Made by a program: the position numbers and the translations under genes. A DNA stretch of 64,000 nt from NCBI GenBank assembly GCA_029781115.1, contig JAKOXG010000006.1, positions 124,001-188,000 of the forward strand, read 5' to 3'. Origin of the DNA: Candidatus Cloacimonadota bacterium (lineage in GTDB: Bacteria; Cloacimonadota; Cloacimonadia; Cloacimonadales; Cloacimonadaceae). The notes beneath the pieces are model-generated. The model was given only the letters and a program-made list of their open reading frames with translations, was not told where the DNA came from and searched no databases. This document shows, one piece after another, positions 1 through 10,400 of this stretch (positions are counted from its first letter, which is position 1; the number at the start of each line of letters is the position of its first letter).

Positions 1-488
1 ACGTTCTCTACTGCAGCAAAGCCTTACACCCTGTAGCAGAATCCCTCACCTCCGCCAATCCTGTGCTGCACATCAAAGCGGAAGAGCATGATTTTGGCTA
101 CCGCAGCAGCGCATTTCAGAGCAAAGGCTGGTTCCACCTGAGCAGCGTTTTCAAGCTCGAATATGCAGACCCTGATGCGATCAAAGCCAAGATGGAAGAC
201 CTGCATGAACAGCGCTGGAGCAAGCAACCCATGGACTGCCCCAGCGGCGGTTCCACCTTCAAAAGACCGGAAGGATATTTCGCCGGGAAGCTGATCCAGG
301 ATTGTGGCTTGAGAGGCTACAGCATCGGCGGAGCGCAGGTTTCTGAAAAGCATTGCGGCTTCATCATCAATAAAGGCGGCGCTACAGCCAAAGACGTGAG
401 CGACCTGATCAAACATATCCAGGACACCGTCTTGGAGCGCTTTGGAGTGGAGCTGCACACGGAAATCCGCAAAGTGGGCAGGTGGTGA
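1..488 (+). CDS. murB: UDP-N-acetylenolpyruvoylglucosamine reductase MurB, C-terminal part
   Basis: The frame is open from the left edge of the window (first full codon at base 3), so the 5' end lies outside. The visible 161 residues are the substrate-binding C-terminal domain of MurB, which reduces UDP-GlcNAc-enolpyruvate to UDP-MurNAc in the cytoplasm. Diagnostic stretches are GGSTFKRPEG with the catalytic serine, AGKLIQDCGLRG, IGGAQVSEKHCGFIIN, and the terminal catalytic glutamate in LHTEIRKVG. The GSTFKRP form is that of the shorter, Gram-positive-like MurB class (recall). The gene overlaps the following ABC permease by 7 nt. murB is usually inside the dcw cluster between murC and ftsQ; here it is 25 kb upstream and its slot at 25.9 kb is empty. 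Confidence 0.93.
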   Translation, partial: VLYCSKALHPVAESLTSANPVLHIKAEEHDFGYRSSAFQSKGWFHLSSVFKLEYADPDAIKAKMEDLHEQRWSKQPMDCPSGGSTFKRPEGYFAGKLIQDCGLRGYSIGGAQVSEKHCGFIINKGGATAKDVSDLIKHIQDTVLERFGVELHTEIRKVGRW

Positions 489-1267
489 AATCTAAGCGTC
501 GCAGCAAGGTCATCGCTCCCCTGCTCTTTGGTCTCGCCATCCTGATCCTGTGGCAGATAGCCAGCGAACGAGCCTGGATAGGCTTTTGGGTGCTGCCCTC
601 TCCCAAGGATGTGGTGAATGTATTCATCCAGCAACCACAGCTGATCTGGACTCACCTCAAACCCACTCTCTACGCCAGTTTGGTGGGACTGCTGATCGCC
701 TTCGTCTTAGGCATCATCTGCGCCATCCTCATGCACGGTTTTGCCTGGTTCAAAAACATGATCTACCCCTATCTGGTGATCTCGCAAACCATTCCCATCA
801 TAGCAATTGCGCCGCTCTTGGTGCTGTGGTTTGGCTTTGGGATTGCCTCCAAAGTGTTCACCGTCACCCTGGTCTGCTTCTTCCCTATCTCGCTGGGTTT
901 CTTTGATGGACTCAGACAGGTGCCCGCAGAACAGATCCAACTGCTCAAATCCATGGGTGCATCCAAGCTGACAACCTATCGCCTTTTGATGATTCCGGCT
1001 GCCTTGCCATCGCTCTTTACCGGCCTGAAATTGGCCGCAACTTACAGCGTGATGGGCGCCGTGTTTGGCGAGTATTTGGGCGGAAATGCAGGTCTCGGAA
1101 TCTATATGACCAGAGCCACCAAGAGCTTCCAAACCGCCCACGTCTTTGCCGTGATCATCACCATCAGCGTGCTCAGCATGGCGCTTTTTGGCATCGTTGC
1201 CCTGCTGGACAGGCTCTTCCTGGGCTGGAACTACCGCAAACAGGCAGAATACGAAGACTTAGCCTGA
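482..1267 (+). CDS. ABC transporter permease, SsuC/ThiX (NMT1-associated) family
   Basis: 261-residue inner-membrane permease of the family used with NMT1/SsuA-type binding proteins for thiamine-precursor, riboflavin, sulfonate or nitrate uptake. I see about six hydrophobic segments (first at residues 11-27) and the EAA loop around residues 135-170 (AEQIQLLKSMGASKLTTYRLLMIPAALPS, split here as AEQIQLLKSMGAS and TTYRLLMIPAALPS), which docks onto the ATPase. Translation starts at GTG, 482 or 485, inside the murB stop region, so translation is coupled to murB. No ATPase or binding protein adjoins it. A binding protein and an ATPase without a permease sit at 57619-59345, so the three probably make one transporter (inference). 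The substrate cannot be told from the permease alone. Confidence 0.88.
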   Translation: MVKSKRRSKVIAPLLFGLAILILWQIASERAWIGFWVLPSPKDVVNVFIQQPQLIWTHLKPTLYASLVGLLIAFVLGIICAILMHGFAWFKNMIYPYLVISQTIPIIAIAPLLVLWFGFGIASKVFTVTLVCFFPISLGFFDGLRQVPAEQIQLLKSMGASKLTTYRLLMIPAALPSLFTGLKLAATYSVMGAVFGEYLGGNAGLGIYMTRATKSFQTAHVFAVIITISVLSMALFGIVALLDRLFLGWNYRKQAEYEDLA

Positions 1268-1521
1268 CTGGTCACCCCCCCCCTACTGAAGCCTTCCCCC
1301 TTCCTCCCTGCCCGCCTCCCTAATTCCTCCCTTCATTAAGTAAAGAGGGTGTAGGGTAGGTAGCAGATAAGCCACCACCAAAAAGTTGTCTTTCCCCAAC
1401 CTCTTCCTTACTTAGCCTCCCGGTGATTACCCGGAGCCTCCCGGGAAAAACCCGAGTATCTCCACGGCATCACCGGGCGGGTGAGTAAGAGCCAAGCAAC
1501 CGACGAATGAATACCGGATAC
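1268..1521. other. Intergenic region between converging genes
   Basis: No gene is seen. It holds a C-rich stretch directly after the permease stop (1273-1330), then the 90-nt dispersed repeat at 1400-1489, and ends at the terminator of the minus-strand surface-protein operon. I see no plus-strand terminator for the permease unless the hairpin-rich repeat serves as one. Confidence 0.6.
1400..1489 (-). repeat. Dispersed 90-nt GC-rich hairpin repeat, copy 1
   Basis: The reverse complement of this stretch matches 29501-29590 at 89 of 90 positions by direct comparison. The element contains a perfect 9-bp inverted repeat (CCCGGTGAT at 1419-1427 and ATCACCGGG at 1469-1477) and internal CCCGG-rich units, so it should fold strongly. 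It carries no coding potential. It resembles REP or BIME-type intergenic elements, but I recognise no named family. Confidence 0.9.
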
Positions 1522-1550
1522 CAAAAAGCCGGCCCATTCCTGAGCCGGCT
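1522..1550 (-). terminator. Rho-independent terminator of the surface-protein operon
   Basis: Read on the minus strand this is AGCCGGC, a short loop, GCCGGCT and then a T run (the AAAAA at 1523-1527 on the plus strand). It lies 20 nt past the stop of the 1570-5883 gene and closes the four-gene minus-strand operon. Confidence 0.85.
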
Positions 1551-1569
1551 CGATAACGATGGATAATGC

Positions 1570-4500
1570 CTATTTCATCAGCATTATTTTGATAACTTTC
1601 CGATATCCCGGGGCATTCATCTTAACGAAGTACACACCGCTTGCCAAGGCACGCCCACAATCATCTTCGCCATCAAAGAAACTCTCATGGTGGCCGGTGT
1701 CACGGTGTTCATTGAGCAGGGTTCTCACCAATTGCCCCTTGATGTTGTAGATGTTCAGGCACACCTTTCCGGATTGTTTAACGCTGTAACTGATCGTGGT
1801 TTTAGGGTTGAAGGGATTGGGATAGTTTCCATGTAAAGCAGTGGCCGCCACCGGCACTTCAGGATCACCGCTTCCCTCCAGCATAATGAGGTTCAGGCTG
1901 GTAAAGAGTCCCTGGCTGACCATCACATTTTCCACGGTAGCACTGTCAAAGCCCTCGGCAGTAACTTCCAGCGTGCGACTGCCCACGGGAACCATGAGGA
2001 TATATTCGCCCAGGGAGTTTGTGGTAGCGCTAAGTCTGCCATTGCTGACAGTCGCACCGGCAATGGCGAGATTGGTTTTGGTTTTCACCACACCCACGAT
2101 CTTCCCTGTCTGAACCTCATTGGTGAGGATGCCTGAGATGCGGGGCAAAGAGGCAACACCATCAGAATAAACCGTTTTGACCGCCCAACGGTAGTCTCCA
2201 TCTGGGAGCGTGAGCCAGTCGGTATCGATTACCTTGAAAGCATCGCCTGGCTCTGGGGGCAATTCTGTCCAAGCAGCCTCATTTTGCTCCTGACCGGCTT
2301 GCAGCCTGTAAACTGTATATCCGGCAAGCCCTTTTGAGCCCGCCCAGGAAATTATCACAGCATCATTGCCCTTATTGACTTCAACATTCACCTCGGCTGT
2401 TCCCACGGGGAAAACCGTGATCTCGAGGCCTCGAGTAAGGTTGTTGGCTGTAAATTCATCTCCGGCCAGCTCCACTTTTGCATGGATGACTTGGCTTCCC
2501 ACAGTGGCAGGAGTCCAAGGCAACACCACGTCCAAACTCTGCATGCTGCTGATCGGAGGCCCATCCACACTGGCCAAGACCACTTCATCCGGCCCCATAA
2601 GCTTCACGGTGTAATTGGTCTGGTCTACGCTGCCATAGTTTTTGATGCTGACAGTGTAATTTGAGACACTGCCCACTGTGGCACTGCTATCGCCCGTGAT
2701 GCTCAAAGCTGCCAGTTCATTTTCATATGGATCTTCACTGTAGAAGAAGCTGACTTGCGGGAATTTCCCGGTGAGTGTGGTGTTATTGGGGGGATTGAAG
2801 GGGTCTAAATCACCGTATTTTCTTGTTGCAAGACGGGTGCGATTGTCCCCTGCTATCTGGATTCTAAACCGCAGATCGGCATCATAATCTGAGCTGTCAT
2901 AGGGACGGTAAAAGAGCATCACCAAGTTTCCACCGGTGTGCACATAGGGCGTCTGAAAATTGATGTGGATGTTGTTTGTACCCACAGGATAGTCTATTTC
3001 TCCATCGTAGACCAAAGTCAGCTCAGAAGCGGGGATAAATCCGGCATTCAGGTCGTTTTGGTAAGTGCTTCCCAGATAGATTATGGTATGCTTATCGTGC
3101 AGGTTGGCATAAAACTGGTTGTAGAGAACCAAAGAACTGATGGTTCCGCTCACAAAACCCAGCTCTTCTGCCAGGTAAAGTGATTGGCAGAAGGAACTGT
3201 CATTGTGGAAATTCATGGGCATATATTCCAATCTATCTCCTTTGCCAATGGTAACAGCTTGAGTGCCTTCGGGTGGAACGTCTACCGTAATGGGATCTGA
3301 AAGGTTGTTTTGAACCAGCTCATCACCGGCCATCTCCACCTTGGCATAGATAGCAATTGTGCCTGAGGTTGCAGGCGTCCAGGGGAGCACCACTTCAGCA
3401 AAAGCATCGCTATCCACAGGTGGGCCATTCACTGCTGCAAGCTCGGTATCGTTTGGCCCCATCAGCTTTACCTGATAGTTGGCTTGAGCGTTGATACCGT
3501 TGTTTCTAATGCGCACGGTGTAGCGAGATGCTCGCCCCACTGCAGCTGCAAGGGGGCCATTGATACCCAGCACGCAGATATCGTTTTCTGCGCCCCCGCT
3601 GAAATGAAGCATGATATTTGGAACCTTGGAGTCTGTGGATGCCCTCCCTCCATATTGGTTGTTGGCAGGCCTCCAAGTTTGATGGTTCAATTCGCCACTA
3701 TCAGTATATCTAAACATATTGTGAGCATCCGAAGAATCGCCAAAAGGATAGTCGGTTTCCACGCCAATGATCAAATTACCGCCGGTATAGACAAAGGGCC
3801 GGTAAGGTTCAAACATCTGCCAACCCAGAGAGCTGCCATCGTATCTGCCTACTCTGAGCACGGTCATATCTTCGGTGTAAGTCAGCCAGCTTATCGGCTT
3901 GAAGTTGTCTTCATTGGTGTTTTTGGCCCTAATTACGTAGAAAGTAGGCTCATTCGAGGCAGCTACGCAATCCCAGGCTATCATGTCGATGTTGCCGATG
4001 CCACTTATCTGGTCTGCGGTGTAGAAGGCATAGGAACGGTAGACTCCAGGTGCCAGAATAAGAGGTGCAAACTGGGATTGGGTGCCATCTCCAATGACCA
4101 CGACATTGGTGGGCATCACCTCTGCAGCCAAATCAACATCATGATATTCCCCCTCGACAACAAAGCGCAAGGCAGCAGAGATAGGTCCAGTAGTAACGCC
4201 TCTCACACTAACTGGTATATGCACATATTGCATTGGACCCAGCTGTGCGGGCAGGTTTGCAGGATCAAGTGTAAACTCATCTGCATTGGGGCCCACGAAA
4301 CTGAGATCAGCCAGGCTGAGGTTGATCACACCACCGCCCATATTGGTGACCCTCACACTCAGTGTATTGGGCTCGCCGTTCATGATCTGCTCATAGTCCA
4401 AGGCAGTGGGTACAACTTGGAAAATGGGCTCCGCAGGCCTCTGCCCAAACCGCATCAGGATATTGGGTCTGCCCTCTATCAGGGAGCCCTCAATAGCTGT

Positions 4501-5883
4501 GCTGGGGTCTATTATCATGTCGCTATGTTTGACGATACTACGGTGTTGGCCTGGTGTGGGAGTTCCATAAAATATACCACTATAGTACAAATCTTTGTTG
4601 GCGGCTTTTTCATGGACAGCAATCACCAGATTGTCTGTGTTATTGTACAAAAATGGGTAATCCAGCTCAATCTCAACCCAGCCATAATTACGAGTTATCT
4701 CCACATGGCCATCAAAGACGAGCTCCATTTCACTCTCCGGAACCCAATCAGTGCCATCCGAAAACTCCGTTTTATCGGAGTGACCCATATATATTTCCCA
4801 ATGATTACTGGAATAGGTAGGGAGCCCCCCATTCCATAAGTAAGATATTTTCTCAATGCGTTGGTCTTCTATATCTACCTCGGATTGCAAAATAATGCTC
4901 TGAGAATAGGTGTAATCCTGAGAAGCAGCTATGGGCAGCCCATAGTCCTCACTCCTGTCGCCAATCGCCACCCCTGACTCTACTTTAAAGTAGCGTGTTT
5001 CAGATGGAGGCGAAAAGCCGATATTGTTTCTGGCTACCACATGCCAAGAGTGCCGTCCCGCTTCTAAGCCATTGATGAAGTATCGGTTCTCCGGCTGGTT
5101 TTCACTCACCAACTCCCCATTGATATAGACATCATACCCACTTGCGTCTGGCTGTCCCGGAGGAAACTGAGACCAGCTATTGTGGGTTATCCTCCAATCC
5201 AGGGGCTGACCATTGACCAAAGTGGCATTGTTGTTAGGGGCTCTCAACCAAGGAGCAACCGGCACCTCGGTATCCGGAAACACAAGCTGAAGCGCAGGGA
5301 CAAAATACTTCCTCTCGCTGGCAGTGGGTGGGGCATTGATGTTGATGTCATAATTCTCATAATCCCCATAACACAAGGTGCGACTCGCGCCACTGTCATC
5401 CCCACTCCAGGACAAAGTGCCAGCCCGGGAATAGTTGCTGGCATAGACTGCAATCACCAGGTTGTCTACGTTGTTGTAAGCGAAGGAAGTATCCAAGATA
5501 AATTCTATCCACTCATGACCTCCGGGAGGAAGGTTTATCGGAGCCGGGCCCCAGAACACCTCAGTCAGACTGGCTGCAGGTTCCCAATCTGTGAGTGAGC
5601 CAAAAGCATTGCGCGTGGTGTGCCCCAGGTAAATCCTCCAGATCTGGCTATTGTTCAAGCTTCCAGTGGCGAAAGATGTATCAACCATGAACCTGAGCTT
5701 GAGAATCTCACCCTGGTGATTGATCTGAGATTTATGATAGATCTGCTGGCTATAACTGGAGCAACAATAAACATTTACTGGAGCGTCATCATTACCGTAA
5801 AAAGGTTGCACGACATTGAGCGTAGCAGCATAAAGGCTGAAGGCGAGCGTAAACAACGCAATCAAAACGGATAATCTTTTCAT
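1570..5883 (-). CDS. Large secreted multidomain surface protein with C-terminal sorting domain (copy B)
   Basis: 1437 residues with a signal peptide (1-19, cleavage after SLYA). Visible architecture: beta-sandwich modules at about 25-205, 305-490, 600-760 and 870-1040, each recognisable by YSQSI or similar, a WxIYMGH or equivalent, and a YNNxDNLVIAV motif. Between them lie Fn3-like segments (about 210-300 and 1145-1240), an ASH-like choice-of-anchor segment (about 500-600), two CARDB-like segments (about 775-870, 1045-1140) and a carboxypeptidase-regulatory-like fold (about 1245-1320). It ends with YPNPFNP plus an 80-residue FlgD/Por-type sorting domain, so export to the cell surface or medium is likely. 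It is a full-length paralogue of the 7464-11795 gene. The Shine-Dalgarno AGGAG precedes ATG at 5883. The ligand is unknown; an adhesin or structural surface role is inferred from domains only. Confidence 0.9.
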   Translation of the reverse strand: MKRLSVLIALFTLAFSLYAATLNVVQPFYGNDDAPVNVYCCSSYSQQIYHKSQINHQGEILKLRFMVDTSFATGSLNNSQIWRIYLGHTTRNAFGSLTDWEPAASLTEVFWGPAPINLPPGGHEWIEFILDTSFAYNNVDNLVIAVYASNYSRAGTLSWSGDDSGASRTLCYGDYENYDININAPPTASERKYFVPALQLVFPDTEVPVAPWLRAPNNNATLVNGQPLDWRITHNSWSQFPPGQPDASGYDVYINGELVSENQPENRYFINGLEAGRHSWHVVARNNIGFSPPSETRYFKVESGVAIGDRSEDYGLPIAASQDYTYSQSIILQSEVDIEDQRIEKISYLWNGGLPTYSSNHWEIYMGHSDKTEFSDGTDWVPESEMELVFDGHVEITRNYGWVEIELDYPFLYNNTDNLVIAVHEKAANKDLYYSGIFYGTPTPGQHRSIVKHSDMIIDPSTAIEGSLIEGRPNILMRFGQRPAEPIFQVVPTALDYEQIMNGEPNTLSVRVTNMGGGVINLSLADLSFVGPNADEFTLDPANLPAQLGPMQYVHIPVSVRGVTTGPISAALRFVVEGEYHDVDLAAEVMPTNVVVIGDGTQSQFAPLILAPGVYRSYAFYTADQISGIGNIDMIAWDCVAASNEPTFYVIRAKNTNEDNFKPISWLTYTEDMTVLRVGRYDGSSLGWQMFEPYRPFVYTGGNLIIGVETDYPFGDSSDAHNMFRYTDSGELNHQTWRPANNQYGGRASTDSKVPNIMLHFSGGAENDICVLGINGPLAAAVGRASRYTVRIRNNGINAQANYQVKLMGPNDTELAAVNGPPVDSDAFAEVVLPWTPATSGTIAIYAKVEMAGDELVQNNLSDPITVDVPPEGTQAVTIGKGDRLEYMPMNFHNDSSFCQSLYLAEELGFVSGTISSLVLYNQFYANLHDKHTIIYLGSTYQNDLNAGFIPASELTLVYDGEIDYPVGTNNIHINFQTPYVHTGGNLVMLFYRPYDSSDYDADLRFRIQIAGDNRTRLATRKYGDLDPFNPPNNTTLTGKFPQVSFFYSEDPYENELAALSITGDSSATVGSVSNYTVSIKNYGSVDQTNYTVKLMGPDEVVLASVDGPPISSMQSLDVVLPWTPATVGSQVIHAKVELAGDEFTANNLTRGLEITVFPVGTAEVNVEVNKGNDAVIISWAGSKGLAGYTVYRLQAGQEQNEAAWTELPPEPGDAFKVIDTDWLTLPDGDYRWAVKTVYSDGVASLPRISGILTNEVQTGKIVGVVKTKTNLAIAGATVSNGRLSATTNSLGEYILMVPVGSRTLEVTAEGFDSATVENVMVSQGLFTSLNLIMLEGSGDPEVPVAATALHGNYPNPFNPKTTISYSVKQSGKVCLNIYNIKGQLVRTLLNEHRDTGHHESFFDGEDDCGRALASGVYFVKMNAPGYRKVIKIMLMK

Positions 5884-5892
5884 GTCTCACTC

Positions 5893-7320
5893 CTAATTGA
5901 TCTTGCTAATCTTGGTTACCTGGTTTCTTTCACTCGTGCTTCTCAGGAGATAAACACCACTGGGACAATTGTGGCCAGAGCGATCTTTGCCATCCCATAT
6001 CGCCTCTCCATCCGATAGCTTGAGACTGCGCACCAGCTCACCTCTGATGTTGTAGACATTCACACCATCATCACGCAGTGCAGATGCAGACTTGATGGTC
6101 AGGTGGCTTTTCATCGGATTGGGATAGGCGGTCAGGGCATTCACTGCGGGAGTCTGCACTTCGTCCTGAACTGGAACCTCTCCATCCGGCAAAAGCTTGA
6201 CCACCACCAATTGATTCGCTCTGCCCCATGCCCAATAAACGCATCCATATTGATCAAGAGCCAATAAGGACTTTGACATGCCACCCCCGTATACCACATA
6301 CTCGCACAAGTTCCAACCCCGCTGTTTCCGTGTCCAGAGCACATTCCCAGCCCAGTCGAGCTTGACCAGCCTTCCATCCGGGCCGCTTGCACCACAGATG
6401 AAGATGTTTTCCGGCGTGACAATCATCGAGCTCACATAACTTATCGTGGTGGTTGGAATACTGAAGAGATGCTGCAAATTGCCACCACTGAATCTGCCGA
6501 TAGAGACGCCGCCATCCGTGCCATAGGCAACCAAGTGGGATTGGGCATTGGCTTCTTTGCTGATGGTGACTCCATACAAGTCATAATTTGTTGGAGGGAT
6601 GCTGTAACTGTTCAGCACCTCACCCGCCAAGTTGATCTCCAGTATGGTGGAATCTTCAGCCCCGAATGCACCGGTGATCAGCAAGTTCCCATTATCCAGA
6701 AATGCCAGGTCGTGCGCCATTGGCGAATCATGTTGGCTGTTATACCAGTTGGCTGTAGCCAATGTATCTCCCAGCGCAGAAAAGTGACAGTAAGTGGTGC
6801 AATAGGAGGGATTAATATAATCATCCGCCCATATGGCTGAGCCTACGGCTACAATATCACCGCTACCGGTCCGCATGGCTTTGGTGAAGAAAGGGGCTCT
6901 GGGCAGCTGGACAGGTTCGCTGAGGTCGCTTATCACACCATCGCTTGAGACTGTGCACAGTTTACACAAATCCCCATCCGTGTGAATGAAGGTAACGTTA
7001 TCAGCCCCGTCTATATCAACTCCCGTAATGATCGGATAAGCTCCACCGGGAACCTGACGTCTCCAAAGCAGGTGACCAAGAGGGTCAAGCTTTGTGATCA
7101 TTCTCTTATATGACGGTCCTGCATCATCCCATTCTGCAATACTGAATACTACCACGCTATTGTCAGAACACAAGAAAATTGAGCTTGATACCTGAATATC
7201 GATTGCATAGTCAGCAACCGTATAAACATAGCCGTCCAGGGTTGGATCGACTACGGCACCTAAACACAATATCCCGTTCAGCAACAGGAAGGTGAGGGCA
7301 AGCAATTGCAGTGTTCTCAT
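5893..7320 (-). CDS. Secreted beta-propeller-like protein with C-terminal sorting domain (copy A)
   Basis: 475 residues from ATG at 7320, chosen because GGAGGG precedes it and the signal peptide (MRTLQLLALTFLLLNGILCL) then starts at residue 1, exactly as in the paralogue at 11805. An in-frame ATG at 7383 also has an AGAAGGAG and cannot be excluded. Starts further upstream would overlap the preceding gene. The middle (about 60-380) consists of repeated short strands such as ITKLDPLGHLLWRR and LVKLDWAGNVLWTRK, the style of PQQ/SBBP-type propellers. The last 85 residues are a Por-type sorting domain (YPNPMKS, GVNVYNIRGELVR, CPSGVYLL). It is separated by 9 nt from the next gene in the operon. Function beyond secretion is unknown. 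Confidence 0.85.
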   Translation of the reverse strand: MRTLQLLALTFLLLNGILCLGAVVDPTLDGYVYTVADYAIDIQVSSSIFLCSDNSVVVFSIAEWDDAGPSYKRMITKLDPLGHLLWRRQVPGGAYPIITGVDIDGADNVTFIHTDGDLCKLCTVSSDGVISDLSEPVQLPRAPFFTKAMRTGSGDIVAVGSAIWADDYINPSYCTTYCHFSALGDTLATANWYNSQHDSPMAHDLAFLDNGNLLITGAFGAEDSTILEINLAGEVLNSYSIPPTNYDLYGVTISKEANAQSHLVAYGTDGGVSIGRFSGGNLQHLFSIPTTTISYVSSMIVTPENIFICGASGPDGRLVKLDWAGNVLWTRKQRGWNLCEYVVYGGGMSKSLLALDQYGCVYWAWGRANQLVVVKLLPDGEVPVQDEVQTPAVNALTAYPNPMKSHLTIKSASALRDDGVNVYNIRGELVRSLKLSDGEAIWDGKDRSGHNCPSGVYLLRSTSERNQVTKISKIN

Positions 7321-7463
7321 CTTTCCCTCCATCCATAAAAGGAATACTCTTATGTTGTCTTTGCATCGCACGAGCTGATTCATATCATTCTCCTTCTCTC
7401 GGTTTTCATATAGTAACAAAAGCATCAAAGCTGACCCGGCTTGAGCCAGCTTTGCCTGCTTAT

Positions 7464-10400
7464 CTATTTCATCAACATCATCTTGGAACTCTTCTGATAT
7501 CCCGGAGCTATCATCCTGACAAGATATACACCGCTTGCCAAGGGGCATCCGGCATCGTCTCTGCCATCAAAGACCTTCCTATAATGACCGGTAGCGTGGT
7601 CTTCGTTCAGCAAGGTTCTCACCAATTGGCCTTTGACGTTGTAGATGATCAGCCTCACCCTGCCCGCTTCCTTCACGCTATAATTGATCGTAGTTTCAGG
7701 ATTGAAGGGGTTGGGGTAGTTGCCATTCAGAGCTGTGGCTGCCACCGGAATCTGGGGATCATCGACAGGCGTGTTTAACGGCAAATAGAAATTCAAATCA
7801 GTGTTGCCGTCTGGGACTATTACCACATCTGTCACGACATGGTTCTGATGTCCGGGTGCTGATGCTGTCATCGTGTAAGTGCCTGCAGGGAGCGTGAAGC
7901 TGTAGCGTCCGTAAGTATCTGTAATGGCATTTATCATGCCGTTGCTTATGGTTGCTCCGCTAACTCCCATGTATGTATTGGCTCTGTACACTTTCCCTGT
8001 CAGGGTCCCACATGGCACACTCCTGGATAAGAAGTTGGAGAAGCCTGGCAGAGAAACCCGGTCCCCAGTGTAAACGGCTTTGACAGCCCAACAATAGTTT
8101 CCGCTGGGAAGTCCAAGCCAAACCGGGTCAATATAGCTGAGCTCGGTGATTGGTTCATCAGTCAGGCTCACCCAAGTGTCTTCCTGATACCTCTGGATAA
8201 ATAGCAGCCGATATACCTTGTATCCGATAAATGTGGGCATGTCCAAATCTTCCGGATCGGCGGCTGGAGTTTGAGCTGCCCAAGCTATTTCCACAACTTC
8301 ACCGGCATCATCAAGCGTAGCAGTCATTTCCTCTACACCCAGGGGATAAACCATGACCCCAAGTGCTTCGGCGCTGTTGTTTATCGGGATTTCATCGCCA
8401 TTCAGCTCAACTTTGCCGTAGATGGTATAGCTCCCCAATGCTGTCGGGATCCAAGGGATGGCCACATTCAAGCTTTGCAGGCTGCCTATGGGAGGCCCGG
8501 CTACCGCTGCCAGCTCGGTCTCATCTGACCTCATCAGCTTTACTTGATAATTATCTTGGACTACTACACCGTTATTACGGATGCGCACCGTGTAGTCTTG
8601 GGCTACTCCCGCCGTGGCGCTTTCCGCTCCTCTGAGATACAGAGCGTACAGATCGTTTGCCAACAACTCCGCAGTGAAGAAGAAGGTGGCTTTTGGATAG
8701 GTGCTTACAAGCGTTCCTTCGGGAGGGTTGTTAGGATCTACAGGTTGGGTGATATTACTGAGGTGAGCATGGCGCCCACGGTTGCTACCGGTCTGGCACT
8801 TAAAGTAGTATTGACCATACCATACAGAAGATTCGCCCACAGGACGATGGAACATCACCACCAGGTTTCCTCCTGTATACACAAAGGGTACCCGTAAATT
8901 GATGAGAATGGCATTTTCACCTTGGGGGAAATTCAATAGCCCATCATACACCGGGGTCAATTGCGTGGCAGGTATAAATCCCGTGCTCAGGTCTTGCTGA
9001 TCCGTAGTTCCCATGTAGATCACAGCACGCCTGCCAGACGCCTGATACATAAACTGGTTGTAGATAACCATGGAATAGATGGTTCCACTGGCAATGCCCA
9101 ATTCATCAGCCGTATAGATGGTTTCATAGAGATAGTCACTCGCCAATAAATCCAGCGGATAACGGGCCAGCTCATCACCTGAACCGATGTCGATGGTTTG
9201 ACGGCCTTCGGGTTGGACGTTTATCATTATTGCTGTTGTCTGATTGTTGGTGAGCACTTCATCGCCGGCAAGCTCCACTTTGCCATAGACGTTGAATGCA
9301 CCCTCAACAGTGGGTATCCAGGGGATCTCTACCTCAATGGTCTCGCCACTATTAATAGGCGGGCCATTCACCACCGCCAGTTCTGCACCCTCCGATCCCA
9401 TCAGCTTTACCTGATAGTCAGCCTGCACATTGCTGCCGTTGTTTCTGATGCGCACATTATAGTTTGAGGCCACTCCCACAATGGGTATGGGATCGCCGCT
9501 GATCCTTGTAGCACCGATATCGTTCTCCCAATCATAAGCAAACTGCAACATGATATTGGGCATCAAACCGTTTACCTGTCCAGAGTCCGTGGGGGGCCCA
9601 TCATATCCACAATGATACAGGTGCCTGCTTTCAACAACATCAGTACATTTAAATGAATACCTGCTCCAGCCATCGTAAACAACGTTGGTCTGCACGGCAA
9701 TAATCAGATTCTGACCCGTATAGACAAAGAGGGTATCCAAAACAAGCTTCTGCCAGCCCGGTTCAGCGAAGGTTATCGTGCCCTGTTTGAGCAGGGTCAT
9801 TTGTGAGAACATATTATTCCAGGTTGAGTTCCTGATGCAGGTGTCAGTGGTGTTTTTAGCCCAAATCTTATATCTGACAGGCAAATCATCGCTGACGCCG
9901 TGACAGTCCCACCCGATCATTTGCAAGGTACCGATGCTGTTTATCTCATCCGCTTTATAGAGCGTGGCAGAACTACTATATTCGTATTCGGTCTCAAAAG
10001 GATAAGCTTGGGCTGAGGTGCCATCTCCTATGATGGTGTTATGGCCAAGAGTTACCATTGCAGCCAGTTCCACATCATAGTTTTCCCCTTGATAAACAAT
10101 GCGCAGTGTGGCAGAGATTTGCCCGGAGGTAGTGCCGGTCAGAGTGACGGGAACCACCAAATCTGTCCAAAAATCCAGAGCTATGGGCAGGTTCGCAGGA
10201 TCGAAGGAGAATTGATCCGCATTGGGACCCACGATGCTGATATCGCTCTCGGCAAGGTTGATATGCCCAACGCCCTTGTTCTTGACCGTCATATTGAGCG
10301 TCACAGGATCACTGCTGATAACAACGCCATAATCCAAAGCGGTGGGCGCAACACTCATGACGGGTGTGGTGAGCAGTTCGCCCGTCCAGATCAGAATATT

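Noticed and set aside
1419-1477. CRISPR-like array from repeated CCCGG units
   Set aside because: The units are too short, overlap in one hairpin and have no regular spacers.
3484-4839. 451-codon open frame on the plus strand
   Set aside because: It lies wholly opposite the large surface-protein gene, has no signal or domain, and its composition is that of an antisense shadow.
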